From assembly GCF_030758755.1 (NCBI RefSeq), contig NZ_CP132387.1, forward strand, positions 2,037,001 to 2,101,000: a stretch of DNA of 64,000 nucleotides, written 5' to 3'. Position 1 is the stretch's first letter. Every line of letters starts with the position of its first letter. Made by a program: the position numbers and the translations under genes. Positions 38,737 through 48,476 of this stretch are shown here, in pieces. This DNA comes from Bartonella apihabitans. Its GTDB lineage: Bacteria > Pseudomonadota > Alphaproteobacteria > Rhizobiales > Rhizobiaceae. Below the pieces are notes generated by a model. It had not been told where the DNA came from. It searched no databases and saw only the letters and a list, made by a program, of their open reading frames with translations.

Positions 38737-38776
38737 CATCAATATATCTGTAACAAGCGGCAATAATTGCCGGTCT

Positions 38777-41700
38777 TCAGCCAATTGTCATCAGGCTTGC
38801 ATTGCCTCCGGCTGCGGCGGTATTCACCGAAGTCGAGACTTCTTCGCTAAGATAACCGAGATTATAGGGGAGTTCACCAGATGTAAGCTCCTCGCTTGTA
38901 GCTGCTTGGGTGAGAATTATAGGACCTGAAAGGGCTGCTATAATCTTTTGTTTTTCGAGAATGCTATTTTCATCGCCTTCAATGAGCGCACCCGCATAAG
39001 GACCGTCGGCATTCAAATTTTCTGACCATTCGACATTCCGGATAAGTTGTTTTGGCAAATCCGAAAGCGATTGTTGCAATTTGCAAGCTGCGTCAATTAC
39101 GGCAATATTGCCGGTTGCAAATGTCGTGGCAAGCTGCCGGTAAAGCCCGCTTTTTGTTTGCGGAAACAAGAGAATTTTTCCGCGGCTGTGAAGGGAATAG
39201 ACATTGCTTTCCCCAACTGGCCCCGGCAAATTGATGGAGACGCCGAGCGGTGACTTGCCGTTTAATGATTTTGCAAAGGCCACATCGGATGAGTCTCCGT
39301 TTTTTTGAAGCCAATTGACAAAACTGTCGATGAGGTCATTTTTTCTTGCCCCGACAGAAAATTGTGGGGCTGGAGCCTGTTTGACGAGGCGGCCGATATA
39401 TAAGGCTCACCGGCTTTCGGACCGGTTCCGGATAATCCCCTTCCGCCGAATGGTTGCGAGCCGACAACCGCGCCGATAATATTGCGGTTGATATAGATAT
39501 TGCCTACCCGAATATGGCTTGAAACATAATCGACAAAATCATCCAGTCTTGTATGAAGCCCGAATGTCAGACCATATCCTGTCGAATTGATTTCGTTGAT
39601 AAGCTTTTCAATATCTTTGCGTTTATAACGTACAACATGCAAGACCGGCCAAAGACTTCGCGCTTCAATTCGCCGATCGAATCGATCTCGATAAGGGTGG
39701 GGCTTACATATGTTCCCTCTTTTGCAATATCGGGAAGGGGAGTTTGCGTTACTTTATGCCCCATAGCGCGCATTGTTTCGATATGCGTTTCGATATTATC
39801 TTTGGCTTCTGCGGTAATAACCGCACCAATATCGGTACCGATAAAATCGGTGCGTCCAATACGCAATTCCTGCATTGCGCCTTTAAGCATGTCCAGAATG
39901 CGGTCGGCCACCTCTTCCTGTAAACACAAAACCCGCAAAGCCGAACAACGCTGGCCTGCACTATCAAAAGCCGAGGCAATAACATCGCCCACAACCTGTT
40001 CGGCAAGTGCTGACGAATCGACAATCATGGCATTCTGCCCGCCGGTTTCGGCAATAAGCGGAATGGGTTTCTGATCTTTGCTCAAGCGGGTTGAAAGCTC
40101 TTTCTGGATGAGCCGCGCAACTTCTGTCGAACCGGTGAACATAACCCCTGAAGTCGCTTTCTCGCCAATAAGTGCCGCACCGATTTTTCCGTCTCCCGGA
40201 CAGAATTGCAAGACATCCTTCGGGATTCCCGCTTCATGCAATATGCGCACGCCTTCAGCAGCAATAAGCGGTGTTTCTTCGGCAGGCTTTGCCAAAACGG
40301 TATTACCCGCCGCCAACGCAGCCGATATTTGACCGATAAAAATCGACAACGGGAAATTCCACGGGCTGATACAAACAATCGGCCCCAAAGGTTGTTCATT
40401 GCCTTTAAAAGTCGTGCGCAATTGTCCGGCATAAAAGCGCAAGAAATCGATTGCTTCTCTCACTTCCGCGATAGAATTCGGAATAGATTTTCCCGCTTCC
40501 CGCGCCGCAAGCGCTAGAAGTGAAGGCATACGCGCCTGCATAAGATCGGCCGCTTTTTCAAGAATTTCGGCACGCGATTGATGGGAAGTTTTTGCCCATG
40601 ATGAAAAAGCTTTTTCAGCATGAGAGACCATCTTCCTGGCTTCACTTTTATCAATCTCGATAACTTCGCCCACTTTATCGCGATGGTCTCCGGGATTGGC
40701 GATTGGGCGTGATTTTGCGCCCTTTTCTGTAATTGCCGGTGCTGCTTGCCAGTCTGTTGTCGAACTTTTCTCAAATTCTTTCGTCAGTTCTGCAAGCACT
40801 GTTTCATTCGATAAATCATAGCCGTCGGAATTGCGGCGGTCTTTCCCGAAAAGATCGGCAGGTGAAGCAATCTTGTCATGCTGGGCACCGGGAACGGGCA
40901 TATTACGCACCACATCAACAGGATCAACAACAAGTTCATCAACCGATATAGACTTGTCGGTAATGCGATTGACGAAAGAAGAATTGGCACCATTTTCCAA
41001 CAACCGCCGCACCAGATAAGCAAGCAAAGTTTCATGTGTTCCGACCGGTGCATAAAGGCGTGCCGGACGCTGCATTTTATCTTTGCCTACGACCTCGTCA
41101 TAAAGCGGTTCCCCCATGCCGTGGAGGCACTGGAACTCGAATTGCTCAATAGTATATTTATCAGGCCCCGCAAGATGATAGATCGTTGCCATGGTTTGAG
41201 CATTATGCGTTGCAAATTGCGGGAAAACGGCATCGGGAGCCGAAAGAAGTTTTCGGGCATTGGCAACATAGGAAACATCTGTATAAACTTTACGGGTGTA
41301 GACGGGAAAACTCTCAAGTCCGTCAACCTGTGCGCGTTTGATTTCGGCATCCCAATAGGCGCCTTTGACAAGGCGCACCATCAAACGATGATGACTGCGG
41401 CGGGCAAGATCAATGAGATAATCAAGTACAAACGGGCAGCGACGACCGTATGCTTGCACAACAAAGCCGATACCGTTCCACCCGTCAAGATCAGGGTCAA
41501 AACAAAGACTGTCCATAATATCGAGTGAAAGTTCGAGCCGGTCGGCTTCCTCGGCATCTATATTAAGGCCAATATTGTAGTTTTTACACAGCAAAGCCAA
41601 TTGTTTGACGCGCGGCATGAGTTCACCCATAACACGGTCGGCTTGCGAGCGGAAATAACGGGGATGAAGTGCCGACAGTTTAATGGAAATACCGGTTCCT

Positions 41701-42442
41701 CATAGACGCCACGCCCGTTCGAGGCTTTGCCGATGGCGTGGATTGCCATCTCGTAATCGCGATAATAGCGATCGGCATCGTCAGCCGTTGTAGCGGCCTC
41801 CCCCAACATATCATAGGAATAACGAAACCCGCGTGCTTCCAGAGGTTTCGAGCGTTCGAGCGCTTCATCAATGGTTTCTCCGCGCACAAATTGCTCGCCC
41901 ATCATGCGCATGGCCATATCCATTCCTTTTCGGATAACCGGCTCGCCACAACGCGCAATAAGCCCTGTCAAAGAAGAAGAAAGTTCCCCTTCCCTGACAC
42001 TCGATAATAATTTGCCGGTAACCACAAGTCCCCAAGTTGCAGCATTGACGAAAAGCGATTTTCCACCGCCCAAATGCGCTTTCCAGTCACCACCTGCTAC
42101 CTTGTCGCGAATAAGGGCATCACGGGTTGCTTTGTCGGGAATGCGCAACAGCGCTTCTGCCAGACACATAAGCGCCACACCTTCCTGTGACGACAAGGAA
42201 TATTCATGAACCAGACCTTCAACGCCATTGCCCTTATATTTTGCCCGCATCGTTTCGATAAGGTGACGGGCTGTGGCAGCAATGTCTTTTTTGGTTTTCT
42301 CGTCAATTGTTGCGGCCTCGAGAAGCGGTTTCAGACATTCGGTTTCCGCACGGCGATAGGCTGCGGTGATTTTTTTGCGAAGTTCGCTCTGCTTGGAAAT
42401 CGGAGGTGCAAATTCGGCAAAAGGCTTTTGTGTTCTGGTCAT
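38777..42442 (-). pseudogene. putA: Bifunctional proline dehydrogenase / P5C dehydrogenase, three frame breaks
   Basis: PutA oxidises proline to glutamate. The restored span is about 1222 residues, normal for PutA. Fragments are 41558-42442 (N-terminal helices and start of the PRODH barrel), 39567-41630 (rest of PRODH with GLNIDAEEADRLELSLDIM, and ALDH with FTGSTEVARLIQ, AETGGQNAMIVDSS, SAGQRCSALRVL), 39262-39642 and 38777-39283 (C-terminus). The breaks lie at 41694-41698 (expected YEGPGISIKLSALHPRY), 39646-39650 (expected VFGPVLHVV) and 39404-39408 (expected KAGGPLYIGRLV). All three are at an invariant Gly-Pro pair. No other damage is seen. It is divergent from putR with a palindromic control region. 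Confidence 0.9.
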
Positions 42443-42501
42443 GATTTCATTCCACTCTGGATAAAAATTCTTGAATTCGATAAAAATTGGAAAAGATGCG
42501 T

Positions 42502-42540
42502 CTATAGCTTATTATCGGGTGATAATATCACCGGCTATAG
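42502..42540. promoter_or_regulatory. Nested palindromes between putA and putR, candidate PutR site
   Basis: The outer repeat CTATAGC / GCTATAG (42502-42508, 42534-42540) encloses the perfect palindrome GGTGAT-AAT-ATCACC (42518-42532). It lies 60 bases from putA and about 80 from putR, fitting a site for the Lrp-type regulator encoded next door. Confidence 0.55.
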
Positions 42541-42618
42541 TTTACTTCTCGCAAAAAAAACGGTATTTTTTAGCGATTTTTCTTGTTTTCTACCTTAAAA
42601 TTAGGTCTTTTTACATTA

Positions 42619-43089
42619 ATGGAAGAAAAAAATAGTGAAATTGACCGCATCGATAATCGTATTATTGATGCGCTTGTTGAAAATGGCCGTATTTCTATTA
42701 CCGAACTTTCCGAGAAAGTCGGTCTTTCCAAAACGCCATGCCAATTGCGTTTGAAAAGGCTCATGAATGAAGGCTACATTACCGGCTTTCGCGCGGTGCT
42801 CAATCCTGCAAAAATGGGACTTGAACACATCGCTTTTGCGGAAGTGAAACTTTCCGATACACGAGAAGAAGCTTTACGTGCTTTCAATGCTGCCGTTAAA
42901 AAAATAAGGGAAGTGGAAGAATGTCACATGATCGCAAGCTCCTTCGATTATCTGTTGAAAGTGCGAACCAGTGACATCAAGCGCTACCGCATTGTCCTTG
43001 GCGAAAAAATTTCAGCCTTGCCCTATGTTGCGAGTACATCGACCTTTGTGGTTATGCAAAATGTTGTAGATTCCGGTTTCAGACGCTAA
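42619..43089 (+). CDS. putR: Lrp/AsnC-family regulator of proline use
   Basis: A 156-residue Lrp-type regulator. The helix-turn-helix is RIDNRIIDALVENGRISITELSEKVGLSKTPCQLRLKRL, followed by the ligand-binding ferredoxin-like domain with VEECHMIASSFDYLLKVRTSDI. The ATG at 42619 gives the standard start; the frame is open 12 codons upstream. It is transcribed away from putA across about 175 bases that hold a large palindrome. In Rhizobiales this arrangement is PutR, which activates putA when proline is present and represses itself. Confidence 0.88.
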   Translation: MEEKNSEIDRIDNRIIDALVENGRISITELSEKVGLSKTPCQLRLKRLMNEGYITGFRAVLNPAKMGLEHIAFAEVKLSDTREEALRAFNAAVKKIREVEECHMIASSFDYLLKVRTSDIKRYRIVLGEKISALPYVASTSTFVVMQNVVDSGFRR

Positions 43090-43095
43090 CCAATA

Positions 43096-43113
43096 TGCCG
43101 GAAACCTCCGGCA
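43096..43113 (+). terminator. Possible terminator of putR
   Basis: TGCCGGA-AACC-TCCGGCA, a 7-bp perfect stem starting 7 bases after the putR stop. The following sequence (CCTGCCCTTTATTTG) is only weakly T-rich. It also lies downstream of proP on the other strand. Confidence 0.5.
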
Positions 43114-43203
43114 CCTGCCCTTTATTTGTCAGGCCCGTGCATAGGCTTTAAAAGGCAAAAAACCGGTCAGTCACCGACAAAGTGCAACAGCCAAATTTCT
43201 CAA

Positions 43204-44694
43204 TCAATTTAGTTTCGGATGCTGGTCGACGAGATTTTGTCTCTGTTCCTCAAGGTCGGAAATTTTGTTTTCAATTTCGTTGACCTGATCTTCGATATAA
43301 TCGAAATGTTCCTGCAAAACTTCTTTTGCCTCGGTTTTCGAAGAGGCGACAGGTGTTGCATCCTTGAGCGGACGATTGGCTGTTTCCGGCATTTTGACGG
43401 CTGCAATAAAGCCGAAAACCGCAACCACCATAAGATAATAGGCCGGCATATAAAGGGATTGTAAAGTTTCAACAAGCCAGGCTGCGATAGGTGGCGTAAG
43501 ACCTGCAATCAGCACCGCAATATTAAAACAGATGGCAAGCGTTCTGAAGCGAACATCAGTCGGGAAAAGTGCCGGAAGGATTGAGGCCATAACGCCGATG
43601 AAACAACAAAGAAGAACCGCAAGAATGGCAATTCCCCCCGCGATCATAAACACATTGTGATGCATCACCATATAAAAAGCGGGAATTGCCAGAAAGAACT
43701 GTCCGACCGAGCCAAGAAACAGGAAAGGTTTGCGACCGATTTTATCGCTTAAAAAACCGACAAGCGGTTGCACCAGAAGCATGAAGGCCATGACAACAAT
43801 GATAATGAGAACGCCATGGTCATAGCTGTAGCCGAGATTGACGGATAAAAAGTTCGGCATATAGGTAAGCAACATATAATAGGTCGAATTCACCGCAATC
43901 ACCAGCAGACAACTGATTACAATACCGTTAAGGTTTTCCTTGATGATGGTACCGACAGATGTTGTCTCGACCTTTTCCTGTTCTTCTGCCTCGGCCGAAT
44001 TGTTATTCTGGGCTTCATAAGTGGGCGATTCATCCAATGATTTTCTTAAATAAAGGCCGATCAATCCCAGTGGCAATGAAATAAAGAAGGGAATACGCCA
44101 GCCCCAATCCCCCATTGCATCCTGCCCGATTGCAATAGAAATTGTCGACACGACCAAGGCACCCACAAGAAAACCGGCAATGGAGCCGAAATCGAGCCAG
44201 CTTGCCATAAAGCCTCGTTTTCTATCCGGTGAATATTCGCTCACGAAAACCACCGCACCGGCATATTCGCCACCAACGGAAAGGCCTTGAATGATTTTAG
44301 CGAGAAGCAGCAAAAGCGGCGCAAATACCCCGATTGTCGCATAAGAGGGAATGAGGCCGATGGCAAATGTGCTTGCCGACATCAAAATGATTGTAAAGGA
44401 GAGAATGTTTTTACGACCATATTTATCGCCAAGATAACCGAAAATGGCGCTGCCCATCGGCCTGAACAGAAACGGAATGGAAAAAGTGGCAAGAGAAGCG
44501 ATCAACTGAACCGATTGGGGAGCGGAAGCAAAAAACGTGTGTCCGATAATGACTGCCAGAAAACCGTAGACACTGAAATCGAACCACTCGATGGCATTTC
44601 CAAGACCGGCGGCGCATATAACTTTTCGCAGCTCTTTATTTCCGACAATTGGAATATCTTTGACAGTAAGTGGTTGCGGTGTCGTTTCTGACAT
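43204..44694 (-). CDS. MFS proline/betaine symporter (ProP-like)
   Basis: A 496-residue major facilitator of the metabolite:H+ symporter family with 12 membrane helices. It has the conserved GLGNAIEWFDFSVYGF, GYLGDKYGRKNIL and GLSVGGEYAGAVVFVSEYSP. The C-terminus (about residues 445-496) is a heptad-rich segment EHFDYIEDQVNEIENKISDLEEQ, the coiled-coil hallmark of ProP osmosensing transporters. The ATG at 44694 with AAGGAAG upstream is chosen over a longer frame. It probably takes up proline or betaine under osmotic stress. It is next to putA-putR, so proline uptake and breakdown are neighbours. Confidence 0.85.
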   Translation of the reverse strand: MSETTPQPLTVKDIPIVGNKELRKVICAAGLGNAIEWFDFSVYGFLAVIIGHTFFASAPQSVQLIASLATFSIPFLFRPMGSAIFGYLGDKYGRKNILSFTIILMSASTFAIGLIPSYATIGVFAPLLLLLAKIIQGLSVGGEYAGAVVFVSEYSPDRKRGFMASWLDFGSIAGFLVGALVVSTISIAIGQDAMGDWGWRIPFFISLPLGLIGLYLRKSLDESPTYEAQNNNSAEAEEQEKVETTSVGTIIKENLNGIVISCLLVIAVNSTYYMLLTYMPNFLSVNLGYSYDHGVLIIIVVMAFMLLVQPLVGFLSDKIGRKPFLFLGSVGQFFLAIPAFYMVMHHNVFMIAGGIAILAVLLCCFIGVMASILPALFPTDVRFRTLAICFNIAVLIAGLTPPIAAWLVETLQSLYMPAYYLMVVAVFGFIAAVKMPETANRPLKDATPVASSKTEAKEVLQEHFDYIEDQVNEIENKISDLEEQRQNLVDQHPKLN

Positions 44695-45184
44695 ATGTTC
44701 TTCCTTATTCCTGATACGTCTTTGCCAAAAGCCTCCGCCTCTTTTAGACAAAAGACATATCTCTTCGATAAGCGCAAAATACTACGCAAATGAAGACTGT
44801 TTCATTACCAAATCTCACGATGTCGCGGTTTGCCCTTCCCCCATTTAAAAAAGTCAATTAACGACTTGCTTCCATCAGTTCTGCGGTTAAAAATAAACGA
44901 AAAACTGATAAAGGGCTAAAGACGGTTGAACATTTGCCCACAACAACGATAATGACCATTTTGAAATTAGGGCCAGATCAATAACCGTCAACCAAAATCA
45001 CATATGAGGGGTACAGTATAGTGAGAAAAATCGAAAATAACAACCCGCATTGCGCTGTGGAACTTTTGATGTGGATATATCTTTTGAGTTCAACAGATGA
45101 AAGCGGATGCCGTTAAAGGCGTCATCTTTTGATTAACACATATGTTTTATAATTTAGTCTGGTGATTGTTAAACTGATTGAGCC
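44695..45184. other. Intergenic region upstream of two divergent genes
   Basis: 490 bases between the divergent proP-like and hypothetical membrane-protein genes. No gene is recognised. A TTGACA-like promoter cannot be placed with confidence. Confidence 0.4.
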
Positions 45185-45829
45185 ATGGAAGAACTGATCT
45201 ACATATTACCATTTGATCTGCACGGTATCGAGATTGTCGTTACAATTCTTATAGTAGGACTGGTCTTGTTCTCTATTGTCATGCGGCTTTTGAAAGTACC
45301 CCAGAAACTTATGGTCATCGCGACCGGCGCTCTTGCTATGAGCATCTATATGACTTTCCAGACTGACGGCCCCAGTCCGATACAACCTTTGATAAACCTC
45401 GCCCAAAGGCAAAAGCAGCTCGATCAACAATTCGAAAAAAATCCATTGAAATTCGAAAATGTGACATTCACCCATGTCAAAGTGCGCGCCCATTCGCTTA
45501 CACTCACTTTAAAAAACAACACTCCGTTGCCCGAAGGCTCCACAAAAGACGATCTCGAAGCTTATGCCAATTCTTATCTGAATAAGAAGCTCGCCGATTA
45601 TTGTGAAATACTCAACGCAGAACAAGAGCTACCATATCGTAAGACCAACCAGCGATATTTCGATTTGACGATCAAATCCTATTACGTGAAGTTTATTGAT
45701 GGGGATAAAAGCGCCAAGATGGAAATTCCGGTATCAAGCTGCACGGATAAACCGGTTACAAGCTCGGAACCGGATAAATCCGAAAATCCCGAAACAGATA
45801 AATCTCACAATCCTGAAACGGATAAGTAA
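45185..45829 (+). CDS. Hypothetical two-TM protein with a polar repeat tail
   Basis: A 214-residue protein I do not recognise. Two hydrophobic segments (about residues 14-36 and 42-60) lie at the N-terminus. A domain of about 120 residues follows, with two cysteines (DYCEIL and SSCTD) and a mixed beta pattern (FTHVKVRAHSLTLTLKNN). The tail consists of near-repeats of (N)PETDKS / EPDKSE (residues 193-214). It is probably an inner-membrane protein with the domain outside or in the cytosol. The start ATG has no strong ribosome site. No operon partner is visible. Confidence 0.6.
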   Translation: MEELIYILPFDLHGIEIVVTILIVGLVLFSIVMRLLKVPQKLMVIATGALAMSIYMTFQTDGPSPIQPLINLAQRQKQLDQQFEKNPLKFENVTFTHVKVRAHSLTLTLKNNTPLPEGSTKDDLEAYANSYLNKKLADYCEILNAEQELPYRKTNQRYFDLTIKSYYVKFIDGDKSAKMEIPVSSCTDKPVTSSEPDKSENPETDKSHNPETDK

Positions 45830-46253
45830 AGAGCTTTTGGAAAACAATGGCCGAAAAAACTCGAAAAACTTACTTTTCAAAACGAGCCTCTTTCAACGCG
45901 CCTCTTTATAAGACCGTTTGGCTTATAAGACTGTTCGGGTAGGACTGATCGGGGCTGCCAGATTTTTATTGCGGCAACATTGCTTTCGTTGGTCACACGT
46001 GTGATCGTATTTCAAATAATCAGTGTGATCGTATTTCTAAACACCTGTCGCACTCGCTTTTTCCTCGGCTATTCTGCCGCGTCTGTTTTTCCCCCTTTCA
46101 TTTTTCCCGACGGTTTTTCCCTCAGTTTTCCCCATGCACTTTCCCCAGCGGTTTTCCAATGACAAAAAGTTTTGCCAATCCGAACGTCTTAGTGCTTTGG
46201 ATAGGATGAAAAGAGGTATAAAATCCCATAACGAGTACTTAAAGGGATAGACT
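45830..46253. other. Intergenic leader of the first aldehyde dehydrogenase, part of the duplication
   Basis: No gene is visible. From about 46010 the sequence is recognisably similar to the leader of the second aldehyde dehydrogenase (both have AATAAT..GATCGTATTT and a CTTTAAA-GGAT ribosome-site region), so the duplicated unit includes this promoter region. Confidence 0.5.
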
Positions 46254-47681
46254 ATGTTAGAAAAACGCAAATTTTATATAAATGGCGCTTGGGTCGAGCC
46301 TGCCGAAACGCACGACCTTGAGGTGATTAATCCTTCAACCGAAGAAGTATGTGCTGTCATCAGCAATGGTACGTCAAAAGATGTCGATCGTGCCGTTGCA
46401 GCCGCAAAAGCTGCCTTTGACGGATGGAAGCACACCGACCCGCAAAAGCGTTTAACCTTTGTTGAAAAAATATTGGCTATCTATAACCAGCGCCAAGGCG
46501 AAATGGCAAAAGCCATTTCAACCGAAATGGGTGCGCCTATTGATATGGCCATTGAACAACAGGTTGGAGCCGGTGCTCGCCATATCGAAACTTTCATTGA
46601 CAGCTTTTTGCATTTTTCTTTTCAGACCGATCTTGTCAAAGGTCATAAGGATAGTGCGCTACAATATGAACCGGTAGGCGTCGTCGGTCTTATTACGCCA
46701 TGGAACTGGCCAATGAACCAGATTACCTTGAAGGTTATTCCGGCAATGCTCGCCGGTTGTACCATGGTTTTGAAGCCATCGGAAATTGCCCCGCTTTCCG
46801 CTTTATTATTTGCCGATATTATCGATCAGGCCGGGGTTCCGAAGGGTGTGTTCAATCTCGTCAATGGTGATGGTGCCGGTGTTGGAACATGTATTTCCGG
46901 CCATCCGGACATTGCCATGATAAGCTTTACCGGTTCCACCCGCGCAGGTAAGGCAATTTCCAAAAATGCAGCCGATACACTGAAACGTGTAGGACTGGAA
47001 CTTGGCGGCAAGGGGCCAATCTGGTTTTCGCCGATGCCCGTGAAGATGCTGTCAAATGGAGCGTTTTAAGGTGTTTCAATAATAGCGGCCAAAGCTGCAA
47101 TGCACCGACGCGTATGTTTGTCGAGCGTTCCATTTATGAAAAAGCCAAAAAAACAGCAAAAGAAGTAGCAAATAATGTCAAACTTGCTGTGGCAAGCGAA
47201 CACGGAAACCATTTGGGACCGGTTGTATCGAAAGCACAATTTGACAAGATTGAAGGCCTTATCCAATCGGGTATCGACGAAGGTGCAACGCTTATCGCCG
47301 GTGGAACGGGTCTGCCCGAAGGTATCAATCATGGCTATTTTGTCCGCCCGACTGTTTTTGCCGATGTCAAACCGAATATGAGAATTTTCCGTGAAGAAAT
47401 TTTGGGCGGTTCTGTCGATGATACCTTTTGACACAGAAGAAGAAGCCTTGGCTATGGCCAGTGATACAGATTATGGACTGACCAACTATGTCCAATCCGA
47501 AGACAAGGAAAAATGCCACCGTATTGCAACGGCATTGCGCTCCGGCATGGTTGAAGTCAACGGTTTGAGCTTGCCGAAGGGAAGCTATTTCGGTGGTGTC
47601 AAATATTCCGGCCATGCCCGTGAAGGTGGCATCTGGGGAATCAAGGAATTTCTTGATACCAAGGCCATTTCCGAGTGGTAA
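46254..47681 (+). pseudogene. NAD-dependent aldehyde dehydrogenase, copy 1, two frame breaks
   Basis: An aldehyde dehydrogenase of 476 residues once restored. Fragment 46254-47069 carries PWNWPMNQITLKVIPAMLAG, KPSEIAPLSALLFADI and FTGSTRAGKAI, then loses frame in AAGGGGCC at 47011-47017 (copy 2 has GGAGCC). The catalytic cysteine region NNSGQSCNAPTRM follows near 47090. The frame 47114-47431 ends at the expected EEILGPVLSMIPFD, where 2 bases are missing at 47405-47408. Fragment 47391-47681 completes the C-terminus (DTDYGLTNYVQ). The substrate is unknown. Copy 2 has the same kind of break at the second site. The ribosome site AAAGGGAT precedes the ATG. Confidence 0.85.
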
Positions 47682-47694
47682 AACAAGGTTACTC

Positions 47695-47729
47695 TTTCCG
47701 GCAAAAAGCCATTTCCTTTTTGCCGGAAA
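47695..47729 (+). terminator. Hairpin after aldehyde dehydrogenase copy 1
   Basis: A 13-bp perfect stem TTTCCGGCAAAAA / TTTTTGCCGGAAA begins 14 bases after the stop, without a T tract after it. A shorter relative occurs after copy 2 (49923-49951). It is a terminator or an mRNA-end structure. Confidence 0.6.
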
Positions 47730-47767
47730 TGCAAATTCAAGACTTTTGCATATGAGCAGGATAAAAT

Positions 47768-48165
47768 TTGATTAGACTGGTAAGTGATGACACGGCCGAA
47801 GGCCAACGCGTCGATCAATGGCTGGCAAAGAATTGTCCGGAAATGTCGTGCGCGTCTCCAAACACTCATCCGCGAAGGGCCGTTGAAGACCAATCAAAAT
47901 CCGGTTTTAAGTCCAAAAACCCGATTGAAATCCAGAACCGGAGACCGGATTGAAAATCGGAGATTCGATTGAAGTTTCCTTGCCATAACCCGTTGCTGCA
48001 CATTTGCGAGGCGAAGCAACAGACCTTGATAGGTTCGATGAAACTGATGATCTTTTAGTTATCAACAAAAAGGCCTTATTATCCATTCCGGAAAGAGCAA
48101 CGAGACAGAAACAATCGCAAATGCCGTGGTCTCCCCCTCCGGTTTTTCGCTTTCCGATATAGCCC
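47768..48165 (+). pseudogene. Decayed 5' fragment of rluD (duplicate)
   Basis: It starts LIRLVSDDTAEGQRVDQWLAKNCPE, identical in style to the real rluD at 49995. It then accumulates frameshifts and stops while remaining alignable at DNA level through SIEVSLP, DDLLVINK and FSLSDI equivalents to about 48165. There are no catalytic residues and no 3' part. It is the right edge of the first unit of the tandem duplication. Unlike the other broken genes in the window it shows many lesions, so this is genuine decay. Confidence 0.85.
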
Positions 48166-48476
48166 CTCTTTAAAAAATCATTCGGCTTATAAGGCCATTT
48201 AAAATTTACCGGATTTTTTATTGTTTCAACGGGGCTTTCTTCTGTCTTGTCTTCTCGCGACTTTTTAAAAAAAATAAACGACAACACTTTAATAGCTAAG
48301 ATCGCATTTTAAATAATAGGGGCAATCGTATTTTTAAAAAAGCCGTTTGCACGGAAATACCGGCTCTTCCATTTTTTTTGAACGACAGACGTTTTTCCAA
48401 TGTGGATGTCTTGGGGGCTTTTAGAAAAGGGAAAGCCAATAAAATATTGCCCTACGTGGGCTTTAAAAGGATAAAT
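48166..48476. other. Leader of aldehyde dehydrogenase copy 2 and duplication junction
   Basis: 311 bases with no gene. The junction of the two duplicate units lies in its first part. The second part resembles the leader of copy 1 and ends in the AAAAGGATAA ribosome site of copy 2. Confidence 0.5.

Noticed and set aside
40878..41528. A 216-codon plus-strand ORF opposite putA
   Set aside because: Antisense shadow of the conserved proline dehydrogenase barrel.
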